Part shown: positions 12,343-34,334 of the stretch, one piece after another
Position numbering within the stretch: position 1 is the stretch's first letter
Layout of the letters: each line of letters starts with the position of its first letter
Assembly: GCF_037975245.1 (NCBI RefSeq)
Contig: NC_092574.1
Location: forward strand, 23,499,713-23,563,712
Direction: 5' to 3'
Length of the DNA: 64,000 bases
From: Apostichopus japonicus
Taxonomy: Eukaryota; Echinodermata; Holothuroidea; Aspidochirotida; Stichopodidae
Notes under the pieces: generated by a model
Seen by the model: the letters and a program-made list of their open reading frames with translations, nothing else
What the model was told of the DNA's origin: nothing
The model's database searches: none
Made by a program: the position numbers and the translations under genes

Positions 12343-12920
12343 TTAAAGGATTGGTTCAGGTGTTTGACATGTCTAGTTTGTATGTATGAGCACAAAAAGG
12401 CCAAAAGAACAGTGAAGAAACTACCATGATAACATGCTATGTTAAGGAGATATGACACTTTGAAGATATCAAAATTTCTTTGAAAACGACTGGTGTAGAA
12501 AGACTAACTGTGAGGGTGTGATGTCACATCCTCACTTCCTTAACATTTGTGAATATATTTCTTTAAAAATTATTTACATTTTTTAACACATTTGAAAATA
12601 ATATATTCAAATATTCTTCAGAATTTTAATCTCAAATACTTCCTTTGACAAATATGAGATCTCCTGACATATCTTTTGGTTGAAAGTCATGAAATCTCAC
12701 AAAATATTTAGAGAAAAAAACAAAGACTTTTCAGGAATGTGAGGATGTGACATCACAGCTAGTCAGATTTCAGCAGTTTCTACACAATCTGATAAAACTT
12801 TACACTTGAACATCTCTTTAACCGAAAAAGATATTTGAACAGTTTTTTCACCATTGTGTTTCTTTTATTGTCCTCTTTCATATAGCATAAACATGTATGA
12901 CAACTGAACCAATCCTTTAA
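12343..12920. mobile_element. piggyBac-like MITE flanked by TTAA
   Basis: The element is bounded by TTAA at 12343-12346 and 12917-12920. It begins AGGATTGGTTCAG and ends CTGAACCAATCCT, a 13-bp perfect terminal inverted repeat, with looser inverted similarity continuing inward. An inner pair (GATGTCACATCCTCAC near 12520, GTGAGGATGTGACATCA near 12740) adds a second inverted layer. TTAA target sites are characteristic of piggyBac-type elements. No transposase remains. It sits just beyond the Maf stop codon, probably inside that gene's 3' UTR. Confidence 0.75.
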
Positions 12921-13218
12921 GTGAAAATGACCTGAGTTGTGAAGGGTTCATGACATGGGCTTCTGGTTCAGGCAAAACACTTCTATAATATCTTCTACTA
13001 TGACTGCTTATCAATAGCTGTGCAGCATCTTACTGTCCCAACAGAACAGTCTGACCAGAAGGAGTTACCGATGAGTTCAATATTTGCTCAAGATGTAACA
13101 TAGTTCCATAGTTTAACTTTGCAACCCAGACTTCAATCCTGTTAAATGCCAGGGGCCATTCTGTCCGCTCAAGGAGCTGAGCATTGTCCATTCTTCTTAT
13201 GGCGCCCCTCTGTTATCA

Positions 13219-16200
13219 TCAGCTCCAGCAAGTTTGATGAATATTCAAAAGTTCCTTACAGAACTTGTGAAGAGGAAAACCGACGACATTGAAGTAATCC
13301 CCTACGATTCCTTTAACCAGTGTTCCACCAAGCGCCTGGATGCCGTAACCTCCTGCTTTATCTCTGGAAATGAAACAGAGGTGAGTGGTAAGCACTCGTG
13401 TGATATATGTGTAATTTGTACGTTTGGTACTTGAGTGTTACTTATGTGGTTGGTACTTGTGTGATGTATGTGTACTTGTGTGGCTGTTCATACTTGAGTG
13501 AAAGATCTGTAGTTGGCATTGGTGTGATACTTCTGCAGTAGTGTAGTTTGGTACTTGAGCATTACATGTATAGTTGTCTTGTTTGGTACTTGTGTGCTAC
13601 ATGTGTACTTGCATGGTTTGTACTTGAGTGTTCAATGTGACATTGCTACTTGAGCGAAATTATGTGGTTGGAGCTTGACTGTCATTTGAGTGGTTTGTAC
13701 TTGTGTGATATATGTTAAGTTGTATGGTTAAAACTTGAAGGTCTATGAGATGTTATGTGTGTAATTTGGCACTTGTGTGATACAAGTTTGGTTGTATGGT
13801 TGTTATTTGTATGGTCATTTTTGGAGAAAAACTAATAAGTAAAATAAGGCAGAACAGTTTACTGTCTGGTGTTATCATTCTTGTTTAATCTTCTGAGCAT
13901 GGTTTCAAAACTGATTGAAACCCAGGTAAGTGCTTTATGTAAGCATCACGAAGGATATTACTAGATACTCACAAAGGTTCACCGGTTGCTATATACGCAT
14001 TGATGATATCAGAGGTGAGGTCTCCAAAGGTGACATCCGTGTCCTCAAAAAATGTCCGCACTTCAGTCTTCAGTTGACTAGCTAACGGTATTGAAGTATA
14101 AAAAACACAGAAAGTTACAGGAAAAATGGTAAAATTAATAATGTAACTTGTATCAAATATTCTCTTCTCAAAGGTCTGTATTAAAACATTTTAATTAAAG
14201 TGGTTGAAAAACCTTAATCTGTAGAAATGATATATATTTTTTTCTCAGAATTTCAGAGATTATGAAAGATACCTGGGTGTGTTTTGCAACAAAATGCACA
14301 AGGACAAATTGTACTGTTCGCTGTAATAACACTTTAAAAGCAAATCATGTGACTTTAACTTTCAGTTTTATATGTGTTAAGATTAAGGAGAGACTATTAC
14401 TTAGTTACACCAAATGTAAAAAGGTAACATTTTAGCCTGTTTAATCCATACCCACTTTTTGACTCACAAGTCACAAGAACAATGTCTTGAAATGTTTTGA
14501 TCTCTGCACTTTTGAGAAAGTGTTTCTGGCTAAAAGAAATATCGACTGGAAATTCACGGAACAACAACAAGATACTTTACGAGTTAACAAACCTTTTTGG
14601 TGCGATGCCACAAAAACCACTCCTGTATGAACTGAATGTGTTCTCCCACTTAACGAGGAGAGCATTTCAAAGGCATTGCTGGCATCCTTGGGTTTCTCTA
14701 GAATTTTTCCATCGAGAGCCTAGATGGTAAAAGTGAGACTAAAGCATATAAAACTAAGGACAAGTTACCAGATAAACAATGCATGTGGAAAACCCTTTGC
14801 TGACTTTTGATTGAATATTACACATTAAGTATATTTGCCCCAAAATGGCCACCCTCTCAGTTGGCTATGGTTATACAAAACTGAAATACTTCCAATGTCT
14901 GCCCCTCCTCCCCCTGAAAACTGTGCATTTTGCTATCCCCCTACCCCCCCCCCACCAAATCATGGTGCCACTACGGGCAATTGTTATCATGAGGTCCAGC
15001 CTTCTTACTGTATTAGCAAACAAGTCTGTTATGATTAGGAGGTTGCTTACTGTATATAAGTACTACCACTGGATCACATATTCAAGATCATTGGACTACA
15101 TTTAACATGAACACTGATGATAATTTATTGAATTTATCAGTGGAAGTGAAATACTTCCCTAGAAACAATTATTGAAACCAAAAACGCCTCATGCAACACC
15201 ATAAGGAAATGTTAAAGTGCTGTACTTATACCCACCACAACAGTATCTGCTCCTATGATCAGGTCAGGAATGCCGTCCTGTAAAAGAAAAATGGCTGAAC
15301 TTTGTCAGGCAAGACATTTGTACTGAAACAGCTGTTTAGAATAAGTTTGCACTTGTGCTTACAAAAGACAACTTTTGACATTGCATGAATTTGATTGAAT
15401 TGTTGTTTTTGTACTCATTTGGTTCCTTGGTCCATCTGTCTTGATTCCTAGCTCACATGCCTTGAACCCACTCCTCTCCCACCCCTCTCCCACCCTTCTG
15501 AAATTCGACGGATTGGATATTCTGTTGCTATTCCTAAAATTAATATTAACACAAAGAAACTCAATATTGTGGCACTTTTAGAGTTGTTCTAAGACATTTT
15601 TGACAAATGCCATTTATGGTTCTGCAGCATCTATATCATGCATTACATCTTTGCTCTGATCAGATGTAATTACGGGCTACATGTATTTAATGCAATGGAA
15701 ACAGCAAGCAAAAAAAAGTAGTGACTAGATATATTGTTGGTAGTACAAGTAGCTAAGAGAATAAAACCACAATATTGAGAGAACTTAATAATTAAAGGGT
15801 GTGAAGACTCGCGCACAAATAAACGTCTCATGCCTGTAATCTGACCTAGTTTGGAATGAGGTGTAACAGAAGTGTTCGACACCACCATCCATCCCAGAAA
15901 ATACACACACAGCTTGCTACCGTTAGTAATTAGCCACTAGTGTACAGTCAATACATACAGCTACGGTCAATCCCCACAACACAGTGTATATAGCAGCGAT
16001 GGGCATCTCAGGTCTAGATAAAAGATAACAAGGTATCACGTTTAATTACTGTCTGCATTTTGTAGCGACAAGAAGAAAAAGTCATTTGCAAGCAACGGAA
16101 AGTTAACTTTTTTCAGAGGGTGGCACGCGGTTTGGGGCGAGTCTTCAATGCCTTTAAAGTAAATTGTGAACTTTAACTTTGTCTGGTTGAAATGCCTCTG

Positions 16201-17225
16201 CTATTACTCTCATGAGCATACTTGGTACAGTAAAACTTAAAGAATACAAAAGTTTGAAGCAGCATAAAAGTTCAAAGAAGGATGGCTATACCAGAAATAG
16301 TAATGATTATATGTCGAAAGTACACTTTATTCAATGCACAACAAAGCAAAAATAAAATTATTCTGAACTACTCACCTTACCTAATCTCTCCTTCACCTCA
16401 AGCGTTTTCTGCCTCGCATTTTCTACAACATACGCCTGTGGTGAACTGAAACTTGATTTGTCAAGTGTTTCTTCAAACTTTGATGGTATAACCTCAAATT
16501 TCAAACCCTGGAAAGATAAGCAGCTGACTTAACTACAAACTATAAAACAAAGCATCACTAAAACACTGGACATAAAACTGATCTACATAAGTTGAGTATA
16601 ACATAAACTTAAAGTAATGTTAACAATTAATAGCAAAGTTGAGGCATTAGGTGGTTGATACTTCAGAATTATTTCCTGTCTCCTTCGAAACTGTGAGTCA
16701 AGTAAACTGTACAGGTCTGAAGACATAGCCTAGTTTGACAAATAAGAAGTCCAAATTATACACTGATGGTTGTCTATGATTTCTTTGAATAGAGTAAAAT
16801 ACACACATTAGCAGGTTTGGTACTGGTATATAGGCAAGGCTACGTGTCTAGTAATTATGAGCCATTGAGACACCAAACTATGGTAGGATAGCAAATGCTT
16901 ACTTGTAACTCGGGATGTCTGGGGGTCTGATGCTGTATGACTGTTCGCCATAACACTGGCAAGTGCATATCAATACCAATGTTTTTCATATGATATTACC
17001 CCTAACTCAACTGTTATTCTTTTGTAGCTGGCATGAGGGAGCAAGACGCAATTTACTAGTCTAGAATAGATCCTATACGTACGTACAGGCTAATATGCTA
17101 CTGTTTTTAGCATAACTGTGATCATATTTACTAACGATATTGCTCAGTATTTCCCTCCTCCTGGGCGAACCACTGGCCAAAACGACACGCTTAGTCGATA
17201 TTTGCGTTAGGATTGGTTGCAACAT
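13219..17225 (-). CDS. ASMTL-like: Maf-type nucleoside triphosphate pyrophosphatase (ASMTL N-domain homologue), 6 exons, 214 aa
   Basis: Cytosolic house-cleaning enzyme family that hydrolyses non-canonical nucleoside triphosphates to monophosphate and pyrophosphate. Exons in coding order: 17225-17136, 16507-16376, 15277-15236, 14719-14593, 14081-13973, 13363-13219; every junction keeps frame. Diagnostic Maf motifs are present in order: [12 protein letters not shown] (residues 16-27), [19 protein letters not shown] (83-88, catalytic-type Asp85), [21 protein letters not shown], and [13 protein letters not shown] from residue 168. Length matches single-domain Maf proteins. In vertebrate ASMTL an O-methyltransferase-like domain follows; here a TGA closes the frame soon after [13 protein letters not shown], so that half is absent. 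I chose ATG 17225 because it gives the same lead length as human ASMTL; an in-frame ATG at 17411 would add 62 residues of no recognisable kind. Exon 3 uses a GTGGGT donor and exon 4 a weak GTTTGT donor. Confidence 0.93.
13387..13830. repeat. Degenerate GT-rich minisatellite in the last Maf intron
   Basis: About 440 bp built from drifting copies of a unit resembling GGTACTTGTGTGATATATGT (variants GGTACTTGAGTGTTAC, TGGTTGGTACTTGTG). It begins about 25 bases upstream of the final-exon acceptor on the coding strand, so the repeat occupies the branch-point and polypyrimidine region. Confidence 0.7.
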
Positions 17226-19863
17226 ATCGGTACCTTTCTCAATAAGCGAACGAAACAAAACACAACCAATTGTGTATATTGTAAGCTCCGGATTCTGTGG
17301 TTGTAAGCTCACTATACATTTGTCAACGTACGTACTGTACTCGATTGATCCTGTTTGCATCAGAGCCTCCTTGTACGACGCAGGAACGGGAAAATCCCGT
17401 TGAAGTGGCATCGCCACGGAACGCCATCGAAAACCACAAAAAGTCCTTTACTTATAGTAGCTCTATATAACGAAAGTGGAAAGACGTCACTCATGCAATT
17501 CCCTGACCCTACTTTTTACAACTGTACAGTCTTATCTAATTAACCTCTCTTTCTCTCTCCATCTGTCGGTTGTATAACTCCATGTCATGTCCTCTGTTAA
17601 TATTGTCAGACTGAGTCTGGAGAAGTTTTACTGCCATCGAAACGCCAAGTTCTTTGACTTATATACGTTTTCATACCGAAAGGCTTTTTGTAGATATGTT
17701 AGTTATGAGCCCAGAACATCGCCCTCCGAAGGCTCCAACCATGCATTATTATTTGCATTTACAATTGATATCATTGCAACTATATATGCATTTTATATGT
17801 AGCAAGTAGAAGTCGCCGATGGGTGGGTTGCATATCGGTACTCCAATTGGGGTACCATTATATATGCAACGCAATACTTATCCACCTTCGGTATTGGCGT
17901 TTAGGCCTACATCTTGCAATTGTATTAACAGTGTCAGACTCGACGAGTGAAGATAATAAGATAGTACATAGAAAATTTCCATATGACAAGCGCAAGAATA
18001 AACATATTCTAAGCATCATGGTGGAATTTACATTCACATTTGAGATCACATATACCCCCCGTTATACGTCCATTTGTATAGCCTACTGCTTTGAAAAAAA
18101 AATGGAATTTATTTGACAAAGGTTCTCAACTCTATTATTTCACAAAGTTTAAAACATTTCATTAAATATTGAAATTTTGAACAAAAAGTGAAAAATTTAA
18201 ATTTTCCAAACTATTTTTGGAAAATTAAAAAGAAAAGGATTTTCATTTAACATTTTCATTAAAAATTAAAAAATGCCTATAAAGAATTACAAACATGCGT
18301 TTGGTGGAGATTGTGGCAATGGAAGCGTGTCACTTTCTGAAGTAAATATGATCATACTACCACATTTGCTACATGTTTTTCTTCTAAATTTAATTACAAG
18401 TTTTCGACTTCATAATTGAGATGCATCTCGATCAGTTGTGAAATACACTCACAGTCATTTGTATAATGTTAATTTCACACCCAGTGTGGCAAAGCAGTTC
18501 AACCCTATCCAATCGAAGTTCAATGCAATAATATTGAGTGAAAATAAAGTAAAGCAAAACAATTACTGTCATTGTGCAACTATATGCGTCTGTGATACCA
18601 CTGAAAATGATGTTGGGTCAATCTATCGCCCAGGCAGGGTGCGAAATGGATATTCAATAAATAAATAAATCAATAAATCAATCAATAAATAAATCAATAA
18701 ATAAAAGGAGTTTACCCTTGTTCGACCTCGCAAGAGGTCCTACGGGGATAATATTTAAGTTTTGTAGAATAGACACTTTTTTTTTCTAGGGAAAGTTGTC
18801 TATTATTCAAACAGGGAGATGCAGAGAAGTGAAGTATTGTTCAATTAACATTGTAAAGAAGCCATAAATAAACAAGAGGTCGGAACTGAAGAGCCAATTA
18901 GGTAGGGATTACTAAAGGGGGAGGAATTTCTAAGTAAATGGGATTTAAAGACAGAGCGGTTTCTATTATTTGGATATTCAATGTGGACCAGCTGGACGTT
19001 TTATACCCAACTCGTGGTTCACAGGCTCACAGCCCCTAATCCCTTGAAATGGATCGATATATCACGTTTTGTGGTCAAACTATCAGCAATGTATTCATGC
19101 GCGCATTTATTTATGTATTGAAATACTCTATTGATTAAGAGTAGGCCTGTGCAAAACTCAACTCTGCAAAGGCCCCAAGTTACACATATTCTATGTTTCC
19201 ACTTGTCATAATAAAGATTCTGACGGCTTTGGGAGTTTTGAACTGAATCTCGCAAACCTCAGAGAATTTGCCCATGGGCCGCACACTTTGTATAGCAAAT
19301 TAAAGTCCGAATTTAGTTATTATGTGAAATCTTTCAATTTAGGATTAAATCAAGTGCTAGTACCACATTTGTTATAAGGGCCCGTCATTTCAATTTCCAT
19401 CATATTTTTGGGTAAACAGGTATTACTGATGACCGAGTTAACGATTTGGGGGCGGGGGGGGGGGGACCTGCATCTATATGCGGGAAATCAACACTTCATT
19501 GCGGCTAAAACGCTATATCACTCTTTTAAAGCACTGCACTACGCAAGACACTTTGGTCAGTAATGCCTTCATCGGTATAAGCACACTCAAGTAGGCTATG
19601 CCAAATAGCTCAATTTTAATTATTCTCAGTGTAATATATAAAATCACCCGTAAGCATTGGAAAATTCAAAATTTTGAGCTTTTAACTTTTATTACGACAA
19701 TGTTTTTCCCCGAAGGTCGCGGGGAAGGCAGGGGGGGGGGGGGGGTAATCTCAGTTTTCGCAGGGTTACCATGAAACACTTAACATTTAAGCACAGATCC
19801 GGTCCGAGAACGTTTGCATTTACAAGGTCGGAGACTGTTATGAAACGCCTGCGGCAAAAAAAA
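17226..19863. promoter_or_regulatory. Head-to-head intergenic region between the Maf and ABHD18 genes
   Basis: The two start codons face away from each other across 2.6 kb, so both promoters are expected here. I see no TATA box, CpG island or clear binding site. It contains a tetranucleotide repeat (18656-18705), long G runs near 19449 and 19731, and no convincing additional exon. Confidence 0.4.
18656..18705. repeat. AATA/AATC tetranucleotide repeat
   Basis: Runs of AATA with interspersed AATC units. The preceding unique sequence and A-rich tail could be the 3' end of a retroposon, but no family is recognised. Confidence 0.7.
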
Positions 19864-28897
<9,034 letters not shown>

Positions 28898-29525
28898 GTC
28901 ACCCGGAGACCAAGTAATTATGAAAAAAAAGATTGTACATTTAATCTGAAAGTTGAACCTCATTGAGAGAAATTGATTTTTGCATGTTCCAAGGCATTAA
29001 TTATGACAGTATCGCACAGTGTAACCTCATAATCATTTTAACCCGGTTCTAAGTAGTCTCTTGAATACGAGAGATCAGAAATTGAAAAACAGGAATGACG
29101 TGAGCTCAAAGAAAATTTACAGTCCATGGGAAGTAACTCTCAAATGGTCAGATTAAATTTATATGATCAAAACACACAGCTTTAAAAGCCGAGCCTTTAT
29201 GTACAGGTCAATTGGTTACAAACCTTGGCAACTTGTTTGGTTGATAGTCTCCTTTAAAAGGTTACCTATTTGAGATGATATAGTTCTAAAGAACAGTCTA
29301 CGATAGCTTTATTTATGTCTATTTTAAATCTTGTTTCACTTGATACAATGCTGCATTAAGTAATCGCCTGATAATTAACTTTATTCTGCGATGACGTGGA
29401 ATAGTCAAAGTGAAATAGCACGACCCTTCAGGGCAAAATTTTCAGAATTTTTTGCCAAACAGCAATTTTTTTTGCCCCCCCCCCACCCACCAACAAAAAT
29501 GTAGCTTCAACAGAATGACCACTAT

Positions 29526-30000
29526 GTGCACTGTAGGGGAGATGTGTAGGTTTGATGAATAGAACACCAATATGTACATTGTAGGAGAGATGTGTAGGTT
29601 GGTGAATAGAACAGCAATATGTACACTGTAGGAGAGATTTGTAGGTTTGGTGAATAGAACAGCAATATGTACACTGTAGGAGAGATGTGTAGGTTTGGTG
29701 AATAGAACAGCAATATGTACACTGTAGGAGAGATGTGTAGGTTGGTGAATAGAACAGCAATATGTACACTGTAGGAGAGATTTGTAGGTTTGGTGAATAG
29801 AACAGCAATATGTACACTGTAGGAGAGATGTGTAGGTTTGGTGAATAGAACACCAATATGTACACTGTAGGAGAGATGTGTAGGTTTGGTGAATAAACAC
29901 CAATATGTACACTGTAGGAGAGATGTGCAGGTTTTGTGAATAGAACACCAATATGTACACTGTAGGAGAGTTGTGTAGGTTTGGTGAATAGATCATCAAG
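29526..30000. repeat. 48-bp minisatellite, about ten copies
   Basis: Tandem copies of a unit starting GTACACTGTAGGAGAGATGT and ending AATAGAACAGCAATAT, beginning near 29526, 29574, 29621, 29669, 29717, 29764, 29812, 29860, 29907 and 29955. Most units are 48 bp; some are 47 through loss of a T in GGTTTGGTG or of a base near GAATAGAAC. Because 48 is divisible by three, the minus strand stays open for 191 codons as a 16-residue repeat. I regard that as a by-product. Confidence 0.95.
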
Positions 30001-33000
30001 GTTGGGGATGCTAACAATTTATCACTTCACAAAATATTTAGTTGCAATCGAATCCAAAATTTCAAATGGAGACAACTAGTTGTCTGCGGGACAACCTCCA
30101 CAGCTGATTTTGGTCGGCCGAACAGAAATTTGGTCGTCTCGGAGGACTAGGAATACCGTTAAAAACTTTCCCTACCATTGCGTGCTAGAAATTCCCAAAG
30201 TTGCGTGACTTATTGTTGGTGTCTTGTTCACTTGTTTGTTTTTCTATCCCACTCGAGGGCGGGAGGTTGTTATTTGTATCGTAATGTTGCCCAATCTATA
30301 CACAGTATAGCAATTCAGTTATGTTTGTGTAGCATTGTGCTATGTGATACTGTATACAATTATTATGATTACCTGGTATGGCTAGATAGTAGAAGTGTGT
30401 GTTACACTGAAGTCACAAGAGAGGTGTGCAAAATCAGGAAAGGTTTTGTTGGTTTTCAAAACAAACATATCACTAAATCCCAATAGGCTTGTAACATCTG
30501 CATCATAGCAGATTCTGTCAGCCTAGTCTGCTGTGAATTTGAGAATAGGATTTTATGTGATTTGTAAGAGCTAATTTCCGACTAATTTCACTTTAAGGTT
30601 TTGAGAAAAATCACTACGGAGAATTCATTCATTTGAAAGTGAAACAGGATTGGGTTTGCATGTCTGTGTGTGTGTGTGTGTGTATTGGATTGGGGGGCGA
30701 GGGGTTAGGGTGGGGGGATTCCTACGATTTTTTGGAAATAAACTGTAACCAGCTATAATCAGTACATACTAAATGGACCAATCAAAATACGCCAGAACGT
30801 AAAGTTCGTAAGTCTAAAATGCCTTTTGATGTATCCTTAAATGGCTTGGCGGGAAAACAAGTCATGCTGTCATATGTTTGTGTGATTTGGCTAGCCTACT
30901 ACACAAACGACTACATTGTAAAGGTATAATGTGCTAGCCTAGGAAGGAGACAGAACTGTCGTTGCTAGTATGTAATGCTGAAAGTTGTAGTCAGCTCTGT
31001 GAAATCCTAATGTTAAACAACTGCAATAAGTGTACTCAAAACAATATGTTTACAATTAATGTGATTTAAATTTATACCATGTAAGTCTCAGATGATACTT
31101 GTTTTGATCAGAATTTATTTGACCAGAAGTCTGCAGAAATCTGCATTTTGAGCATTATTTTGAAATCTGCATTTTAAATGATATTTCAGACAAATAATTA
31201 TTCAAATGCCAACTTTGGTAGCAAATTGTTGCAAAAGGTGCATGAAAAACATTATTGCGTTGATTGCAATTATAAACAGCAAGTCTAGTTCACTTTGTTG
31301 TTGTCAGGAATTAATCACTTGTCAATAGAATGTCACATTCTGTTTCTAAATATCTTTTGGCAAAGATACATCAAAATTGTTGAGTGCGACATTAAAGAAA
31401 TCTGACTCTTTAGTAGTTCAGAATAGAACGTCATAGAATATCAGGTTGTAATTTCGATTAAGTGGAGAAAATAAAGGTTTTATCAGGAAATCCTGGCTTT
31501 ATTTGGAAAGACACTTTAGGAGAAAAGGATAACACAATTCCAAAGCAAAATTTAAGAGTAAATGAATTAATTTCTCCATTCTTGGCGCTTCATGATAAAT
31601 CAATAAGAAGAGAAATGATTTATTTTAAAACCTCCAAGTTCCTCTAAGTTTCCTAAAGTTTCCTAGTTTCCAAGTTTCCTAAAATTGAAATTTATGCTTG
31701 GTGCTTTGCATGTACTTAAAATTAATTAAGCTATTCCTTTTTTTTTTGTCTTGTCATCTTCAAAATGAAATGAAATGCTTTTTGGACAAGACCTCTTGAT
31801 TTCTTGCTAAGATTAGACAATTAATAAGCTTTATTTTTTATTTTTCTTGCATCCCAGTGAGAGGGTGGTATGTTGGACATTGTTGACCTGTTAGATGAAA
31901 CCTTGATTAAAGGAGAACCAAACATATTTGCCATCTTTCTACATGATATTGTAATGCTTTTGATGGGCAACAACCCCCCCCCATCCCATCCCATGCACCT
32001 GACCCCCACCTTATAAAGAGAAAATCAGAGATAAACCCATTTATGAAATTTCAAAGTATATGTCATGTCAAGGGCAGCCAATCTATTCAATGGCTGATGT
32101 CCATTAGTATATTCATCCATGGAATATCTTATGTTCCATTATTATTATTATTATCATTATTATTGTTTTTAATTGTAATTTTAATAATTTCCATGCAATG
32201 GTGGACAATGTTGTGTATAGAAATGTTAGGAGTGGGCCGTGTTAAAATCACCAATATTTTATTTTTAAAAGAACAATTTATGCAAATGCCATCTCTTCAA
32301 AATAAAATACATGATTTCATTAAAACATCAATAAACTTAAGTGGCTGCATGTCATATCACATTTAGACTTGAGATAAGTCTTCCAGTACATAAGAACACC
32401 CGATAATATGACTTCTTTTAAAAGGAACGCGATTATTCTCCTCCATCTCGTAGAGCTGTCCATCGTAACATCTTTTACGTCACAGACGTTAATAATGGAT
32501 CAGTTTGCTCCACTTGCTGCTCCTATGTCAATCTGTTACCGCAGCTCAAAAGAAAAACATTTCTAAATTTGCTAACAAAAGATAAGTTAATTTGATGTGT
32601 GGGCGCCCAACTCCACCATGAATCGCTAATGTTAAACTTCACAATTGTTAACCGTGTAAAGGGATAACACTTTAACATTGGTTGATCCAAATATCTGTTC
32701 TATAAAGTCTTTATCCAGTGCAGTATAAAATGCATTTTAACGTGATTCATTTGCGCTCAAATTCCAATTATCTGCTTTTTTATTTCAAAGAAATACGAGC
32801 GATAACATTCAACATACAGGGTATACACAAAAAAACAATTTTCTTCTTTGCAAGTTTGTACAATGCTTTGTCATGAATTGTATTTTACCATTGCATTATT
32901 AATATGTAATCTTAAAGTATTGAAATATTATCTTTCATAGTGAACAAAATTGTGATTTATTGGAAGTTAATAAAGTCATGCAGCTGAAATGGTAACTGTT

Positions 33001-33898
33001 TTCCTCTGGACACAGCCCAGCGGAAATATCAATTCCCTGCAGTATTTCAAAATCTTACTTTTATTGGTAAGGTCATTACTTTTATCTTATTCTAATTTCT
33101 TTATTGTGTAACAGTTGCGTTGAAAAACGTTTAACATTTTATTGCCTAAGGGGCAAGTGTCTGTCAAGGTCATTTCATATACCTAATGTCTCCATCTCAT
33201 GCTTTCTTTTCAAAACAAAGAAAAGTGGGGGGGGGGGGGGTGGGAGGGTCAATTGAAGGGTGTGTGCAACTGCTTTGTCTGTATACTATCATTGTTACTA
33301 ACAATCCCTTGTCTGAAATATTTTAACCAATATCACAAGTTCAGTCTTCTTTTATTTACAAATGCAAGGTTTTAGTATCAATCTTGCAAAAGCTGACCTC
33401 AGCTTGGATGTATGTGTTTTGAATGGACAGTATCACAGAGTGGATCATTCAGTGAAGCTTAGAGGCCAGCTAATTCACATATGATGTTATCTCCATAGTA
33501 ACTTGCAGTGCAGTTTGAGCTGCGGGAATGGGGTGGGGGGAGGGATGCAATATAGTGAGAGCTAATTTTGACTCATCTCAAGCTCATCATTGTCTTTAGT
33601 CACTTTCAAGTAATCCAGTATATTCCTAAATATGCTAGGAAGCCCAAAACTGGTCACATCCTCATAGCTTTGTTCTAAACATTTAATTTTATGATTTGCC
33701 CAATCACAACATCTGACATTGTTGCTTTTTTGGGGATGGATGGGGGATTGGGGGGGGGGTGTTATTGGTAAGGTTAGAGCCATAATGGTGCTTCTTTGAT
33801 AATGCTCTAGTTTTCATGTTGCTTTACTTCAGATTGATTGTGCACAGATAAAAGGAAAATACATGTGACAGAACTTTTTTTATTGACAGTAAATTCAT

Positions 33899-34334
33899 AT
33901 GCAAATCATATTCCTAAGTCTTAAAGTGTTTGTTTTACAGCTTTTCTCACGATGAATATTGTGTTCACTGACATTATTTCACATGGAAAAACTTGTGTTC
34001 CTTTTTTATGCAAATAACAATGATCATGCGTATTCCCACTCTTAAAACAGAGAAATTGTTGTTTTCATTGAAAGGGCTCCAGCCATGTTAATATGCATGA
34101 GTGTTAAATAAATATTCATGAGCTTGTTTCATTAGATGATCATTACCTCAAGGTAACTTTATTTACTCTTCACAGCAAAATATCAACTCTGAATCCAGAT
34201 TTTCACTACTGGAATGTAACTTTGCATAGTCCTATGACCTAATTTGCATATAAGATTTTGGGCAGGAGTGGCTTTTTCGTTGTCTACTGGAGAGCGTGAT
34301 ATAATACCTACTAAATGTGTCTTTCATTTTGCAT
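33899..34334. promoter_or_regulatory. Cluster of POU octamer motifs, possible enhancer
   Basis: Three perfect octamers occur within 350 bp: ATGCAAAT at 33899-33906 and 34008-34015, and ATTTGCAT at 34242-34249. Near matches lie between and after them (CTTTGCAT near 34220, TTTTGCAT near 34327, ATATGCATGA near 34091, AATATTCATGA near 34111). Such clustering is much more than chance predicts even in AT-rich DNA. No gene is close except the 3' ends of ABHD18 and TMEM184C. Enhancer function is inference. Confidence 0.35.

Noticed and set aside
14471-14665. Separate small ORF on the minus strand
   Set aside because: It is Maf exon 4 plus read-through into the intron, not a gene of its own.
17226-17411. 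N-terminal extension of the Maf protein from ATG 17411
   Set aside because: The extra residues match no Maf protein; the ATG at 17225 gives the usual start. It remains possible as a targeting extension.
19771-19863. N-terminal extension of ABHD18
   Set aside because: The ATG at 19864 aligns with the human start; the extra 31 residues look like translated 5' UTR.
29526-30000. CRISPR-like array
   Set aside because: The whole 48-bp unit repeats with no variable spacers, and the genome is an animal's.
29428-30017. Long minus-strand open frames with a 16-residue hydrophobic repeat
   Set aside because: They follow directly from the 48-bp minisatellite, whose length is a multiple of three; two frames are open at once and the 47-bp units would break either one.
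30178-30486. 102-codon open frame
   Set aside because: No known domain, no splice partners, non-coding surroundings.
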